DNA of 64,000 bases from Rhizophagus irregularis. Lineage: Eukaryota; Glomeromycota; Glomeromycetes; Glomerales; Glomeraceae. Positions within the stretch are counted from its first letter, which is position 1, and each line of letters begins with the position of its first letter. The notes beneath the pieces were generated by a model. The model did no database searches. It was not told where the DNA came from and saw only the letters and a program-made list of their open reading frames with translations. The DNA is taken from positions 868,001 through 932,000 of the forward strand of contig NC_089443.1 of the NCBI RefSeq assembly GCF_026210795.1. The letters are read 5' to 3'. Positions 49,701 to 61,715 of the stretch are shown here, in pieces. The position numbers and the translations under genes are program-made.

Positions 49701-50017
49701 GTTAAAAAAATAAAAAATGAAGAAAAAACGTTTTTGCGTTATTTTTTTTATAATTTTATATGGAAAAATGCCAAAACGTTTTTTTCTTAATAGTAATGCA
49801 AAAAAAAAAGTTTTTGGCATTTTTTTTAATAATATTATATGAAAAAACGCTGAAACATTTTTTTTACAATTTTTTTATTTTTTTGCAATATTTTATGAAA
49901 TTTTAATGATCAACAAAAAAATGAAATTATGCAAATATTGAATGACGCAACAATTTAACAGGGACTTTTAGTGGCACAGGAAGAGTTTTTGCGAAAAGTT
50001 GGCATTAGAAGTTTTTT

Positions 50018-50080
50018 TCATTGTCATTGTCATTGACATTGACATTGACATTGACATTGACATTGACATTGTCATTGACA
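50018..50080 (+). repeat. CATTGA/CATTGT hexamer microsatellite
   Basis: About ten copies of the hexamer CATTGA or CATTGT. It served as the target of the adjoining LINE-like insertion, because its end ACATTGTCATTGACAT is duplicated at 51123. Confidence 0.9.
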
Positions 50081-51122
50081 TTTTTTTTTTTTTTTTTTTG
50101 AGCCAATCAAGGATTTTATTAAGTTAATGGTACGAAAGAGTAACTTTACAACAGTTTTGAGGATAACCTACTACATAAAGAAAGCTACAAGGCTAGCCAA
50201 AAGAGTTAAAAACCTAGAAGCCTGCCTGCTCAAAAAAATCGATTTAAAAGGAAAAAAAAATCAACCCCAAAAAGGGGCGAACAGGAAAGAAAACTATAAC
50301 TAAAAGAATGAAAACAAACAAAAAAGTGCACCAAGATAAAATATATCCCCTATTTGACTACATACTATGGATAACAAACCTATTTCACAAGGACCACCTT
50401 GGACCTAGATCTACCTAGATAAGTCAATCCAATAATAGTCCAACATGTGACCACCTTGATCGGCATACTACAAAAACTGCGGTACCCAACCTGTCACCCC
50501 CCTTATCACCCGAGTGATCATCGATTTTGAAATTGTAACACCAAGCCACCATGACGATCAAATTTTCCAGTATCCCCCACCCCCAAAGAAAATAAGGTTA
50601 CACCGAAAAAAGTGACCAAGAAAAACAAAAAACAAAAAAAAAAGACATAAACCTCAGAAAAACTCGAAGTGCAATGAGAAAAACCTGAGTAAAAATCACC
50701 AAACATACACCTCAACTCCGTCTCCTTAATTTAGAAGACTAACTCCCCAGTTAACAACATCAACTAGCAAGAAATACGTTGGTCAGGAGCTCCTTCCAAG
50801 AAATACCGGTCCGGCCTGCGAACCACTTGGCCAGTTAGACTTTAAAGGCATAGGAACCAAGACGCACTACTTTTCAACCTTTCAGAAAGCCCAGGGGAAC
50901 GTTCGTATGGAACTGCCATCTTACAGTATTGTTGGTAACTCCAAGACTCATGATAACGGTCCTAACTCAATATAAGCTGTAAGGAGTTCGGGCGAAACTA
51001 AAGACCTCGGTAATAACTTCATATAACGTCGAAAAGTCCTTTTACTATCGCTCAAGGCAAAAAATCCTCATATTTTTCATCCATGTCTTCTTGGGAAAAA
51101 ATGGGCAGAGCCCAACAGGAGA
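50081..51122 (-). mobile_element. 5'-truncated LINE-like insert
   Basis: On the minus strand it ends in an A tail (T tract at 50081-50099 on plus). It is bounded by ACATTGTCATTGACAT plus a T run on both sides (50066 and 51123) as a long target duplication. Base composition is distinctly less AT-rich than the surroundings. No reverse transcriptase domain is present, only the 3' untranslated-like part, so it is a truncated copy. The element class is inferred from tail plus duplication. Confidence 0.65.
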
Positions 51123-51442
51123 ACATTGTCATTGACATTTTTTTTTTTTTTACTGGTTAACATTGTCATTGACATTTACATAAAGTTATATAAGATTAAT
51201 CTGAGAGTTTTTTACCAAAAAGGAAATTTTTTTATAAAAAGGGAAATGATTTTCAATTTTGAGGCAATTCAGCAGGTGTTTTAATAACAAATTGAGAAAT
51301 GATTTCCATAGAAAATCTCGTGACAAAATTTATAATAAATTTAAAATAAATGATCAACAAAAATGATCAACAAAATCGTTACTAGTTTTATAAAAAACGC
51401 CCAATAATATCTTTTTATTGTTTTAAATAAAAAAAAAGTATG

Positions 51443-52860
51443 GGTTATAAGGTTGAAGATTCCAAGCTGGAAGGAAGAAATTTCCATTTCGCTCAGTGGT
51501 GAAAGTTCGCTTTCTTAATAATAAGGTGTTGTTCCTGGTGATAGTTTGGTGAAGTTTCCCTCTTTACCTAGGTTTTTACTCCTTTGGGTTGGTTTTCCTA
51601 GGGTTATGAATTTTTCTTATTTTTTTGGTGAATTTTTCTCGTCTTTCTTTTTTGCCTTCTGCTTTTTGGAGTTTTTCTGGGGGGTAGAGGGGTATCCCAA
51701 AATTGATCGACATCAGGTGGTTTGTAGATCTTTTCTTTTGAGAGAGTTGGGTGTAATTTAAGGGGGGTGCAGATCTTGGTGATCAGTTTTTGGTCAGGTG
51801 AGATCAAGGTGGCACATGTTTGGACTATCATGGGTTTTTTTTCTGCGGTTTAGTTTAGATTGGAGGGATCATTCGAAATGAGGTGGGTGTCCTTTCGGGA
51901 ATTGCACGACACTAAAAAGTTCCCCTTTAGTTTACTCTTAGGTAGTTTATTAACTCTGGTAATATAGTCACTTGGAGAATTTATTTTTATCGACCAGTGT
52001 GGGGGGATTTTTCCAACCAGGGGCTGGCAGTTCAGTTTGATAATCTGCGGGGTACAGGCTTCAACTTACCAAAACTTAGGTTTACCTAGGCGAGAGTATG
52101 GGAGGCAGTGGCGTTATCTGGGTTTTTGTGTCGTGGGGTCTAATTTTAGTATCTCACATTATACCTTCTTCCTGTTAATTGCCCACCGGTTTGACACAGG
52201 TCAAAAAGTGAAAAATCAGGCACCAATCAGTCACCAATCAGGTAGCTGATTGGTGACTAATTGGTGACCGATTGGTGCCTGATTGGCATTTTCGCCAAAT
52301 ACCGTCACCAATCAGGCAGTTTGCTAACTTTTGATCCAGTGATCAGAAAAAGATGAAATATAGCTCATTGGAATCGTCTCAACAAGACGAATCTAATGGT
52401 AGTAAAATCGCATTTCTAGGATTAATACTTGATGAGAAATTAAGTAAAATATAAAAATGAAAATGTATCATTTATATTTTATTTAATTTTATATTAACTA
52501 TTAATCCTAGAGATGCGATTTTACTACCATTAGATTCGTCTTGTTGAGACGATTCCAATGAGCTATATTTCATCTTTTTCTGATCACTGGATCAAAAGTT
52601 AGCAAACTGCCTGATTGGTGACGGTATTTGGCGAAAATGCCAATCAGGCACCAATCGGTCACCAATCAGGTACCTGATTGGTGACCGATTGGTGCCTGAT
52701 TGATGCCTGATTTTTCACTTTTCGACCTGTGTGAGTAGATTATTTTCGCGTGTAGTTTAGTTAGTATTTTTGTCAATTTTGGCTTATATGTAATTTTCTA
52801 CTTATAATCGCGTCCATGTTAGGTTTCTAACTGGAACCCATTAATAAAAATAAAAATAAA
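51443..52860 (+). mobile_element. LINE-like insert, plus strand
   Basis: It shares phrases with the previous element in opposite sense (for example GGTGGCACATGTTTGGACTATCATGG against its GGTGGTCACATGTTGGACTATTATTGG), so both are one family. It ends in an AAAAATA-rich tail and is flanked by AAATAAAAAAAA(A)GTATG at 51425 and 52861. A MITE is nested in it at 52194-52732. No intact reverse transcriptase. Confidence 0.6.
52194..52732. mobile_element. Near-perfect palindromic MITE
   Basis: Arms of about 240 bp are almost perfect inverses, from ACACAGGTCAAAAAGTG on the left to CACTTTTCGACCTGTGT on the right, around a loop of roughly 55 bp (52440-52495). Each arm contains several copies of ACCAATCAGGC/GCCTGATTGGT. 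It is nested in the plus-strand LINE-like copy. High arm identity suggests a young insertion. Confidence 0.8.
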
Positions 52861-53679
52861 AAATAAAAAAAAGTATGAAGTTAGTGAAGAAAGCAAGTTA
52901 GTAACATTAAAATGTAAAAAGTTAGGAAAATAAAAAGATAAAGAACACAAGTTTTTCTTACCTGATATTTTAAAAGAAAGTTGAAGAAAAGTTAAAAGGT
53001 TAAAAAAACATAAACAAAAACATTTCGCGTCGTCATATTTATTTTTGACGATCAGATCACGTGATCAACATATATAATTTTAAGAGTTGATTTTTACCGC
53101 ATAATTCTGGCCAAATTATAATTCCGGTCAGAACTAATTGTGTAACCTAATAAAAAGTTTTTGACTTTTTTTTAGTTACAAGATGATACAAAAATTTCAC
53201 CAATGGGTCCAGAAGATGCCCATTTATAAGCAAATATGCAGTTGAATTTTATGTAACCTTACTGCATAAATCACTTTACTTAGGAAAATCTATTTGTAAT
53301 GGTTAAAAGTGGTCTATTCGACCCTAAAAGTGGTCAAATGTAACCATACAGGTAAGATGGAAAGTAGTATAGTAGGATTACCCAAAAATTGCTTTCTGTA
53401 TCCTAAATTTAAGTCTATTTTCAAGTTGTACAATAATCACAATTTTTATTGTACAAAAATTGAATGTTTTCTGTATCCTAAATTTAAGTTGTATAAAAAT
53501 CACACAAAAATTGAACATTTTCTATATCTTAAATTTAAGTTGTACAAAAATTGCATACTTTTAATATGCTTTGAAAAACTTCATAGCTATTTTTATCTAA
53601 AAATCTGCAATAATTGTACAATTTCCACACGGACTTGAACAAATATTGTACAAAAATTGGATGATTTTTTTTCATAGGG

Positions 53680-55971
53680 TATAAGTATAGAGCCATCGTT
53701 GAAAAATAAAAATTACGAGGTTTTTGGATCTATTATTTCAAAAAATAATTCAAGATTGAAAGATATTTTTGTTACATTTAGATCATATGAAATTGATAAA
53801 TTTATTGCGACAATAAAAACCTCAAATACAAATGTAAACATAAAGGAATGTAATATCCTATGGATGATGATTGGAAATCCTTCAAAATTATCAGTATTTA
53901 GTCCGAATAATCGAGAAATACACGTTGGTTACGTTAAGCAATCTATTAAATTACAACGTAAAAATTCTTCTTATTCAGTTAAAACTTCTCACAAATTATT
54001 TCAAGGATACGGTATATCTATTAATTGTTTTAGGCCTATTAATATTAAGTTTACTGGATGGTCAAAAAATTGTGTTCATTTAAATATTTCGAATTCAGGT
54101 ATAGATTTTAATCACATTCAACCTAATGTTGAAATTGCCGTTTGCACTCTACATTCAGATCTTGGAAATTCATTGATTGATATTAACGGAAAGGGATATA
54201 CAATGAGATATAATCTAACTGGAAATAACTATATAGGAGGTATATTATTTTTTTCTTCTTGTAAATACAAATAATATAAACAACTTTTAAAATTTTAATG
54301 TTAATTGATGATTTTTTATAGAACCACAATTAGAACAAACAAATACACGAAAATATATAAACAAACGATATCCAACAGAAAGCGACAAAGAAAAGGAGAA
54401 CAAATTAATAATTGATAATAAAAATTTAGAATTTCATTTAGATTTGTCCGAATTTGTTAATTTAGAAGAATTGATTTGTTCCAAAAATCAACTTACTAGT
54501 TTGGATATCAGCAAGAATAAGCAGTTAACCGAAATTGACTGTTCCCAAAATAAATTAGTTAGTTTAGATCTAAGTAATTGTTTGAATATTTAAATCTGTT
54601 ACAGCTAGTTGTAATCAACTTAATCAATTAAAACTACCTGTTGCAAATAGTGAAAAATTAGAATATTAAATTTGCTCGATAATTCATTTTCTCAAAATTT
54701 AGATTGTTTTAGCCGTTTTGTTAATTTAAAGGAACTATTTGTAGGAAACACCGATGGAGATAGAATCCAACAAGGCATATATAATCAGTTTCATGGTAGT
54801 TTGAAACCCTTAAAAAAGTTGGTTAAATTAGAGAGTTAAAGTATTAATAATACTGATATAGAAACTGGTATAGAATTCTTGCCTGATAGTATTATGAATT
54901 TTCGATGCTTAGCTGATAAAAGATCGGAAGCTAAAGTGAAAAAAACATATGAACAACTTGAGGCTTATACGCTGAGTCCTATTGATGCTTTTCAAGGTAG
55001 ATATAACTTGAAAGCATGGAAAAAAAATTGGAAATTAATTAAACAAAAGGAAGCGCTACAACAAGTTGAAAAAGAGTTAGAACTAGACGCTAAATTTACA
55101 GAACTTGAAGAAAAAGAAAGTAGCTTACGTACGGGAGAAGAAGATTTAGTAAAAAAGAATATTCTTTTAGAGCAAGAAACAACTAAATTGAAACAATTGA
55201 TTAATGAATTAAATGCCAAATTGGAACAAAAAGAGTTGTTATTCAACAAACCAAACAACGATTAGAAGAAAAAGAAAAAAAGCTAAAAAGCTCAAACAAC
55301 AAAATGAGGAGCAAACTACTGTCCTTAATAACGAAATAAAAGATAAAGAGGAATTTATTGATAAGATTAAACACAAATAAAATGAAGAAAAAATTAACGC
55401 TCTCGAAAATGAACTAAAGGAAAAAGAGGAACTTATTAATAGGCTCAAACAACAAAATGAGAAAAAAATTGTCGCCCTCAATAACGAAATAAAAAATAAA
55501 GAGGAACTCATTAATAATCTCAAACAACAAAATGAGGAAAAATCTATTTCCCTCAACAATGAAATAAAAGGTAAAGAGAAACTAAATGATAAGTTAAATG
55601 AAGAAACCAAAAAATGGCAAGATTCTCTTAAGGAAATTAATGCTCTCAATAACCAATTGGAAAATAAAAATGTTTCTATTAATAAACTCCAGAAACAAAC
55701 TGATGAACTAACGAGACTATTGAATGAAGAAACAGAAAAATATAAAAACATGATCTTGATAAAAAAGGGAGAACTTTCGTGGATAATATTTTGGAAAAAA
55801 CAAAGAAATGTTATTCAGACCAACGAAAATTCTGCTTCCGAAGAGCTAGAGAAAATTAGACGGAAATTAATTGATGATTATGAAATAACTGAAGAAGAAA
55901 TTCGAGATATTCTGCATAAGCAAGCAGAAAAAGCTAAATTAGATACGCAACTCAAGTCCTTGATAAATTAA
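53680..55971 (+). pseudogene. Pseudogene 3' part: beta domain, LRR, coiled coil
   Basis: The continuation of the gene interrupted at 42390. It begins with the residues that follow the break in the paralogue and is open to the conserved intron at about 54238-54322. The IIWMMIG-like motif is LWMMIG. After the intron the LRR part follows (DLSEFVNLEELICSKNQL). Relative to the 22937 gene there is one extra T near 54590, one missing T near 54667, and TAA for TTA near 54837. The coiled-coil part needs further frame changes near 55250 and 55380-55740 and ends with the conserved tail (EELEKIRRKL ... LKSLIN). All breaks are single-base changes or small insertions/deletions. Confidence 0.85.
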
Positions 55972-56545
55972 AATTTTGTAGATTTTATATGTCATTTTGT
56001 GTTTATGTAGTATTTCTTTCTTTTTGCAAAAGTTTTAACTCATTAGTAATTAATTTCTAAATCGAACGTCTCTTTTCCTTCTTTATAATTACATTTTCTT
56101 TTATTGTAATATTACACGTTTTATAATGAGTTTAATAAATATATTTTTTTTAATTACTGCTTGATACATTGTATATTATAGCGAAGTTATTATTCTTTGT
56201 TAATTTGTTTTTTTTTTTGTTATATCATATTATTACTTTTGTAGTCAGTTTTTTTGGTTTGAGCTGATTGGCCAGATCTGCTTTGCTGCGCAATCGAACT
56301 TCTTATAGTACTTTGTTATACAATTAATTAATTGATTCCATTACATAATTTTATCTTATTTTTTTTATTGTAGCTTTAAAAATTATTATAGTGTTTATTA
56401 TATTATGTTTGTTTATAATCAATTTATAATTGAAATTTATTATTAGAAAATTCATTTACGTGAAATATTGAATCCTTGATTAGTTTAAAGGTGGTGAAGG
56501 CTGAAGATACGATAGCCTTTATCAAAATACTCAAAATACCAAAAA
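55972..56545. other. Intergenic, no gene seen
   Basis: AT-rich. Downstream flank of the pseudogene and upstream of the next broken gene. Confidence 0.4.
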
Positions 56546-57490
56546 ATGGAGTTATTAGCGTATTTTGTGAACGAAAATACGTTGATGGAGGCTGTCGAAA
56601 ATTCTCTTAAGAATGGATTAGAAGGTAAAGTGTTGGATGTTTCGGACTTTTAGGGATATTGTAAGTGGAAAAGGAGGTAAAGAAGTTGAAGTTAGAGATA
56701 AGAAACAGGAGAGAAAAGTGGAAGAGAGTATGAGTGGTATAAATTTATCAAGTCCGGTTACACCTCCAAATAGAATATATGCGGAATTACCGTCGCCAGG
56801 TAAAAATATTAATCGGAATTAATCACCATACTCACTGCCAAAGACTACGGGGCTAGTAGTAAGGTTGACAAGGAGAGTACAGATAAGAGGAAAGAAGTTG
56901 AAGTAGTTACGAGAGTATCAGAAGATCAAGTTGTTGAAACAATTGAGAAATTTGAGGCGGATATGAACTAGGGGATGTGTCAGAGGATTCATTAAAAAAG
57001 AGGGAATTAAAGAAAGATAATGTTTCACCGGAGGAAGTAGTTGAAATCATTAATCAACAAAGGGAAGAGAGTAAAATCCTTTACAAACGTAATGATTTTT
57101 CAACTACACAAAATGACTCTGGATCAAGGCTTGACGAGAAGATTGGGAAATTTGAGAAAAAGTTGGAAATAAGATGAAATGGGAAGTGTTAGGAGTGCAG
57201 ATGAAGTTTGTAAAACATTAGGTATTAGTGCGGCAGATACGAGTCCAGGTGCTTTAGAGAAAATGCAAAATAATTTTAAATTGATTGGAGAAGAAATCAT
57301 CCGGGTGGCAGAAAAACATGATGTCATCGAAAAATACACTACGTTAAACGAAGACACAAAAGGCTTAAGGATGAAAATAGAGATAAAGAATTGAAGAGTG
57401 GGAGTGATAAACGTTTACAGAATAGTCCGAAGAATAAAGGTAATTAGGAAAAGATGGCGAGTTGAAAAAGAAATAAGGAGGATAAAGAAG
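56546..57490 (+). pseudogene. Broken gene of unrecognised family
   Basis: A frame from ATG 56546 (MELLAYFVNENTLMEAVENS...VSDF) meets a stop, but the +1 frame continues directly (RDIVSGKGGKEVEV...). Further frame changes join SEDSLKKRELKKDNVSPEEVVEIINQ (56977 on) and SADEVCKTLGISAADTSPGALEKMQNNFKLIGEEI (57179 on). The pieces are charged and helix-rich, with a less AT-biased base composition than the flanks, so this was one coding gene of about 310 residues. At least three frameshifts or stops are present. It is possibly a multicopy lineage-specific or element-borne family; function unknown. Confidence 0.6.
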
Positions 57491-57934
57491 AGTTGTAAGT
57501 TTAGGTAATTGGTTATTTTTAAGTCACGTGATTTAACGTAAAAAATTTTCCAAATTTAAAGTCAACCATATAAGTGTTTAGTTTATTATTGGTTTATACT
57601 GTACTAGTGTAGACTGCAAATAAAATTTTCAGTTTTTATTTAGTCTATGTTTGGTGTGTAAAAATTTTTATGTCAACATCGGTATAAATAGATCGATTTA
57701 ATTATCGGTTTTATGCTGATACTAATAAGGTAATCATGTGAACGTAATAAATTGTTCGATTTTAGCATATGATCGAAAATATAAATGGAGCAAAAATCAT
57801 GCAATTGTGCAAGTTATGCAGTATGCGTAATGGCGTTAACACACTGCGATTAGCCCAATCGAAGTTTATATAAAATCATTTTTGTTTCATATTTTATTTT
57901 GATACAATTTTATTAATTCTGAATACTTTAAAAA
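57491..57934 (+). other. 5' flank of the intact kinase
   Basis: Non-coding. Contains the TATA-like site listed separately. Confidence 0.4.
57865..57876 (+). promoter_or_regulatory. TATA-like box of kinase gene
   Basis: TTTATATAAAAT lies about 60 bases before the ATG at 57935, a plausible distance for a short leader. In AT-rich DNA such matches arise by chance, so support is moderate. Confidence 0.35.
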
Positions 57935-59387
57935 ATGACGACCAGTTCAGATAACAAAATTAACGATAATAAATGGGATCGATGGATCGAGAATGGAATT
58001 GCTAGTGATTATATCAATTACCATGATTTCGATGAATTTCAAAATATAAAACGTATTGGTACTGGAGGATTTGGCGAAGTTTATCGAGCTAATTGGGAAA
58101 GTTCAAATACCGTTGTTGCATTAAAATCTCTGAAAAATGATGATTGTTGTATGAAAGAAATTGCTAACGAGGTATATAAATTTAATGATTATTTGGTTTA
58201 TTTTCCAATAGTTACATACTAATTACTATAAAACTTTTTCAGATAACGATGATGCATAAAGTTAATTTTCATACGAATATTGTTCAATTTTATGGTATTA
58301 CCAAAAGAAAAAGTGAGTATATCATTAAATAAAATTTAATACATTAACGTTAACGTAGGTAAATTATTTACTAATTTACATTTTATAATGAAGATAATAA
58401 CAGAGATAGCGTTGATTCAGATTACTTGTTTGTCCTTGAATATGCAGATAGTGGTACACTGAGAGATTATTTAGAAAATAATTTCAATAAATTAAATTGG
58501 AATGATAAATTACAATTTGCGATTCAAATAGCTGATGCCGTTTCATGTATACATCGCAAGAATATTGTTCATCGTGACCTAGTAAGTACTTTTTTTTTAT
58601 TTTAATTTGTATATAACAACGCATATATTAATTTATTTATTATTAATTATGAAAATAGCATTCTAAAAATATATTAGTTCATAAGAATATTATCAAATTA
58701 GCAGATTTTGGTCTTTCACGTAGGGCTGAAGTATCAACTTCTACAAACAATATTATGGGAGTGTTACCTTATATTGATCCACATCATTTCAAAAATAAAA
58801 CAAACAACGATAATAAAAATCTTCCAAGTAAAAAATCAGATGTGTATAGTGTTGGTGTTCTTCTATGGGAAATATCATCTGGACAAAAACCATTTGGATC
58901 TAACGATGCATCATTTTTACTGTTTGATATTATAAACGGTAAAAGAGAAACTCCAATCTCTGATACACCAGTTGATTATGTTAATATTTACACAAGTATG
59001 AGCCCTAATTCATATAATTCAATGCACTATCTTCGTTAATTAATATACAGTATTCATTTTTAAATTTATTATTTTAAATAATTTCTAGGTTGTTGGCAAG
59101 ATAATCCAGATGACAGACCAGATATGAGAAAAGTACTTTCTGAATTAATGTTAGTAAATATTAATGAAAAACTAGTAAAAACCTGGGAAAATACAACTGC
59201 TAGTGATAATTATTCATCAAATGACTACACGTCGATTAAATCATTATTACATAATTCGTTAAGTTGTTTGTTACAACTTGGAAACGAAGGAATAACTACC
59301 AAAACTACAGATGTTCAATCGAGATCAAGTAAGAATGAATTGCTGAGAAGTTTCCTGAAAGATCATAAAGAAAGTCTTAAATTATAA
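57935..59387 (+). CDS. Intact TKL protein kinase, 376 residues
   Basis: Five exons: 57935-58171, 58243-58312, 58394-58581, 58659-58995 and 59089-59387, all with GT-AG introns of 71-93 nt and matching phases (1131 nt in total). All catalytic features are present: IGTGGFGEVY (41-50), VALK lysine K64, HRDL (162-165), N169, DFG (181-183), SDVYSVGVLLWEISSG, and CWQDNPDDRPDMRKVL. The C-terminal tail is Ser/Thr/Asn-rich and ends in RSSKNELLRSFLKDHKESL, a motif shared with the kinase ends at 60783 and 63563. No extra domain is attached, so it may be the ancestral-type or stand-alone signalling kinase of the local family. Likely cytosolic, since no signal or membrane segment is seen. Confidence 0.9.
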
Positions 59388-59937
59388 GAGTCTTATAGAA
59401 GAGTAAAAAAAATTCTGGTAATACAAACTAGTAAAAAAAAGAAAAAAAAATAATGCAAATTCATTAAATTGTTATATTCTCTTTTCATTTCATAGACTCA
59501 AACATTTTCGAAAAAAAAAGATTTAGAAACTAAGTTCTTTAGGTCAAAACGTGAAATTTCAATTACTTCAATTTTAGGATTTTATGTGTGCGCAGTAGTC
59601 AATTTAGTACCTGCGTATTAATTTTCTATAATAACTTTATTTAGATTTTAGATGAATTTAGAACATTATTTATTTTATATTACGATCAATTGAAATACTA
59701 TATTTAAATAAATATCTTAAGTTTTAACAATTAAAATAATGAATTGCTGACATTAAATAAATATACAAAAATATTGCCTTTTTTTTGATTTATAATAGAG
59801 TAGATAGGAATTAAAAAATTAGGATCATATAGTAGTACGCGGAATTTACTGAGTTGGGGCTTGATTCCTAAACGTCCGCAGCTTCATTTGTTTTTTATAT
59901 TATTTTAGTATTCATCTTTATCTAAAAATAAAAACCT
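59388..59937. other. 3' flank of kinase, no gene
   Basis: AT-rich, no ORF. Confidence 0.4.
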
Positions 59938-60052
59938 GTTATTCCATGGGTATCTAATAAATACTCCATATACACCGATGCTCCCCTCCCTTCGGGGGGT
60001 CCACAAGGCATCGGTGAATATTTCAGTTATTCATTGATACCCATGGAATAAC
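59938..60052. repeat. Nested hairpin, GC-rich loop
   Basis: GTTATTCCATGGGTATC (59938-59954) pairs with GATACCCATGGAATAAC (60036-60052). Inside, CACCGATGC (59973-59981) pairs with GCATCGGTG (60008-60016). The centre has CCCCTCCCTTCGGGGGG, a third small stem with a TTCG loop. The double hairpin is unlike the local AT-rich sequence. Confidence 0.85.
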
Positions 60053-60782
60053 AAGTATATATTTCGCCATTTCGGTCAATTGTAAGAATATTTTTTTTTT
60101 TTTACCTTTTTTTCATCAGAGTCGCCGCGACGGAAGGTCGATCACGGGATCCAAGAATTCGGGTAGTTGGAATAATCACCCGGGTGTCGGAAATTATACG
60201 AACAGAGCGCAACCTATGAAATAATGAAAGCCGTATGCGTTTTTATTTATAAAATTAAATAATCGTATAAAGCGCTATTATGAAATATCGCCCCTATCTA
60301 CTTTTAATTACAAGCGCAGAATTTAAAACGTGTACGCTGCGCCAACTGCACGGATCCAATTTCTATCACTGTCTGGGTTAAAAGGAATATACCGTTATAA
60401 ATATAAATAAATTCTTTTTAATATTTCAATACGATTTATAGGTTTATTAAACTTTAACTTGTAATACATAAGTTTCATTTTAAAAAAAAGTTTTTTACTA
60501 TTAAATTAGTATTTTAGGATACCACCACAGATTTATTGACAATAACGTATTTAGTTCCATTTATCATATTAATATTTATCATATTAATAACTAGGTATTA
60601 ATTTAAAACGCGTCTTAAAAATATAAGTATTACTTTTGCAGAAATAAAAAGTAAACTTTGAATCTTTATATAAAAAGCGATAGTATTATTATGAACCCTT
60701 TTTGGCCCTAAATGGCACGCCGCGTCGCCGCTACGCATGTGATAAAATATAAGCCCAAAATTGAAGTAAATCTTACACTCGC
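60053..60782. repeat. 3' flank of kinase pseudogene, duplicated
   Basis: Blocks such as AAAAGGAATATAC, TTTTAGGATACCACC, TAATAACTAGGTATT, TTTTTGGCCCTAA and AAGTAAATCTTAC recur in the same order at 62877-63562. The part 60110-60360 contains less AT-rich sequence with no recognised gene. Confidence 0.6.
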
Positions 60783-61715
60783 TCAAGGATCAAGACTTTT
60801 CTTATGATCTTTCAGGAAACTTCTCAGCAACATATTCTTACTCTGTAGTTGTAGTGGTGGATTTTTCATCAATTTCTAATAAACAATCTAATGAACTATA
60901 TAACAATGAACTAATTGTCGAGTAATTACTAGCTGATGTTGATGAGTAACTATTTGACGAACTATTTGATGTATTATTATAATCACTATTAATAGCGTTG
61001 TATTATTCCAAGTTTTTTGTTCATTAGTTAGATTAATTGATTTTAATTCGGAAACTTGTCGCATATCTGGTCTATTATCCGGATTATCCTGCCAACATCC
61101 TAAAAATATATAACAAAAAAAAATAAGTAATTATATTAATTGAAAAAATTAATGCACTAAATTATATGAATTAATATTCATACTTTTGTAGATATTAACA
61201 TAATCATCTGCTGGTGTACCAACAATTGGAATTTCTCTTTTACCGTTTATAATATGTAATGTTAATGTTATTTCATTATGAGGATTATTATAAGATTCAA
61301 ATGGTTTTTTCCAGATGATATTTCCCATAAAATAACGCCACCGCCGTACATATCTGATTTCTTATTTGGATGATTATTATTATCTTTGTTTTCTTCCCTT
61401 TTAAGATAATATGGATCAATATAAGGTAACATTCCAAAGACATATTTTATAGAATTTGACACTTCGGCTCTGCGTGAAAGACCAAAATCCGCTAATTTGA
61501 TAGGATTTTTATTAACCAATATATTTTTAGAATGCTAATTTTATAATCAATAATTAGTATTTTGACATATGCGTTTGTTACATGCAAATTAAAAAAAAAG
61601 AAGTACTCACTAGGTCACGATGAACAATATCCAGCATCAGCAATTTGAATTGCAAATTGCAATTTAATATCCCAATTTAATTTATTGAAATTATTTTAAA
61701 TAATCCCTATATTTT
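60783..61715 (-). pseudogene. Truncated TKL kinase pseudogene
   Basis: On the minus strand, from about 61715: a C-lobe start like FNKLNWDIKLQFAIQIADA, then a deletion of about 20 bases removing the segment before HRDL. Next is an exon at about 61268-61536 with KLADFGLSRRAEVS and SDMYGGGVILWEISSGK, then a one-base loss at the SSGKKPF position. The last exon (about 60783-61100) has CWQDNPDNRPDMRQV and the Ser-rich tail, with a small deletion before SKNMLLRSFLKDHKKSL. The N-lobe is missing, the copy ending at T-rich sequence near 61715. Not functional. Confidence 0.8.

Larger units (their letters stand above)
42390..53679. mobile_element. 11.29-kb TIR insertion in pseudogene
   Basis: It begins CCCTATGAAAAAA and ends TTTTTTTTCATAGGG, perfect inverses over about 13 bases. 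TAT flanks both ends (42387-42389 and 53680-53682). Taking out the element plus one TAT rejoins the two gene halves in frame and at exactly the length of the paralogue at 25.6 kb, so the borders are secure. Subterminal parts share GTSYGTGTG-like and ACAATTATTG-like motifs in inverse orientation. Copies of AAGTATGAAGTTAGTGAAG lie near both ends (about 42864, 42936 and 52872). No transposase is seen. The body is built of satellite arrays, a fold-back element and LINE-like inserts. Ends match those of the 9678-11130 element. Confidence 0.85.

Noticed and set aside
50518-50715. Minus-strand 65-residue ORF in the LINE-like insert
   Set aside because: No reverse transcriptase or endonuclease motif; probably untranslated region.
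55239-55751. Minus-strand 170-residue ORF
   Set aside because: Antisense shadow of the Lys/Glu-rich coiled-coil pseudogene part.
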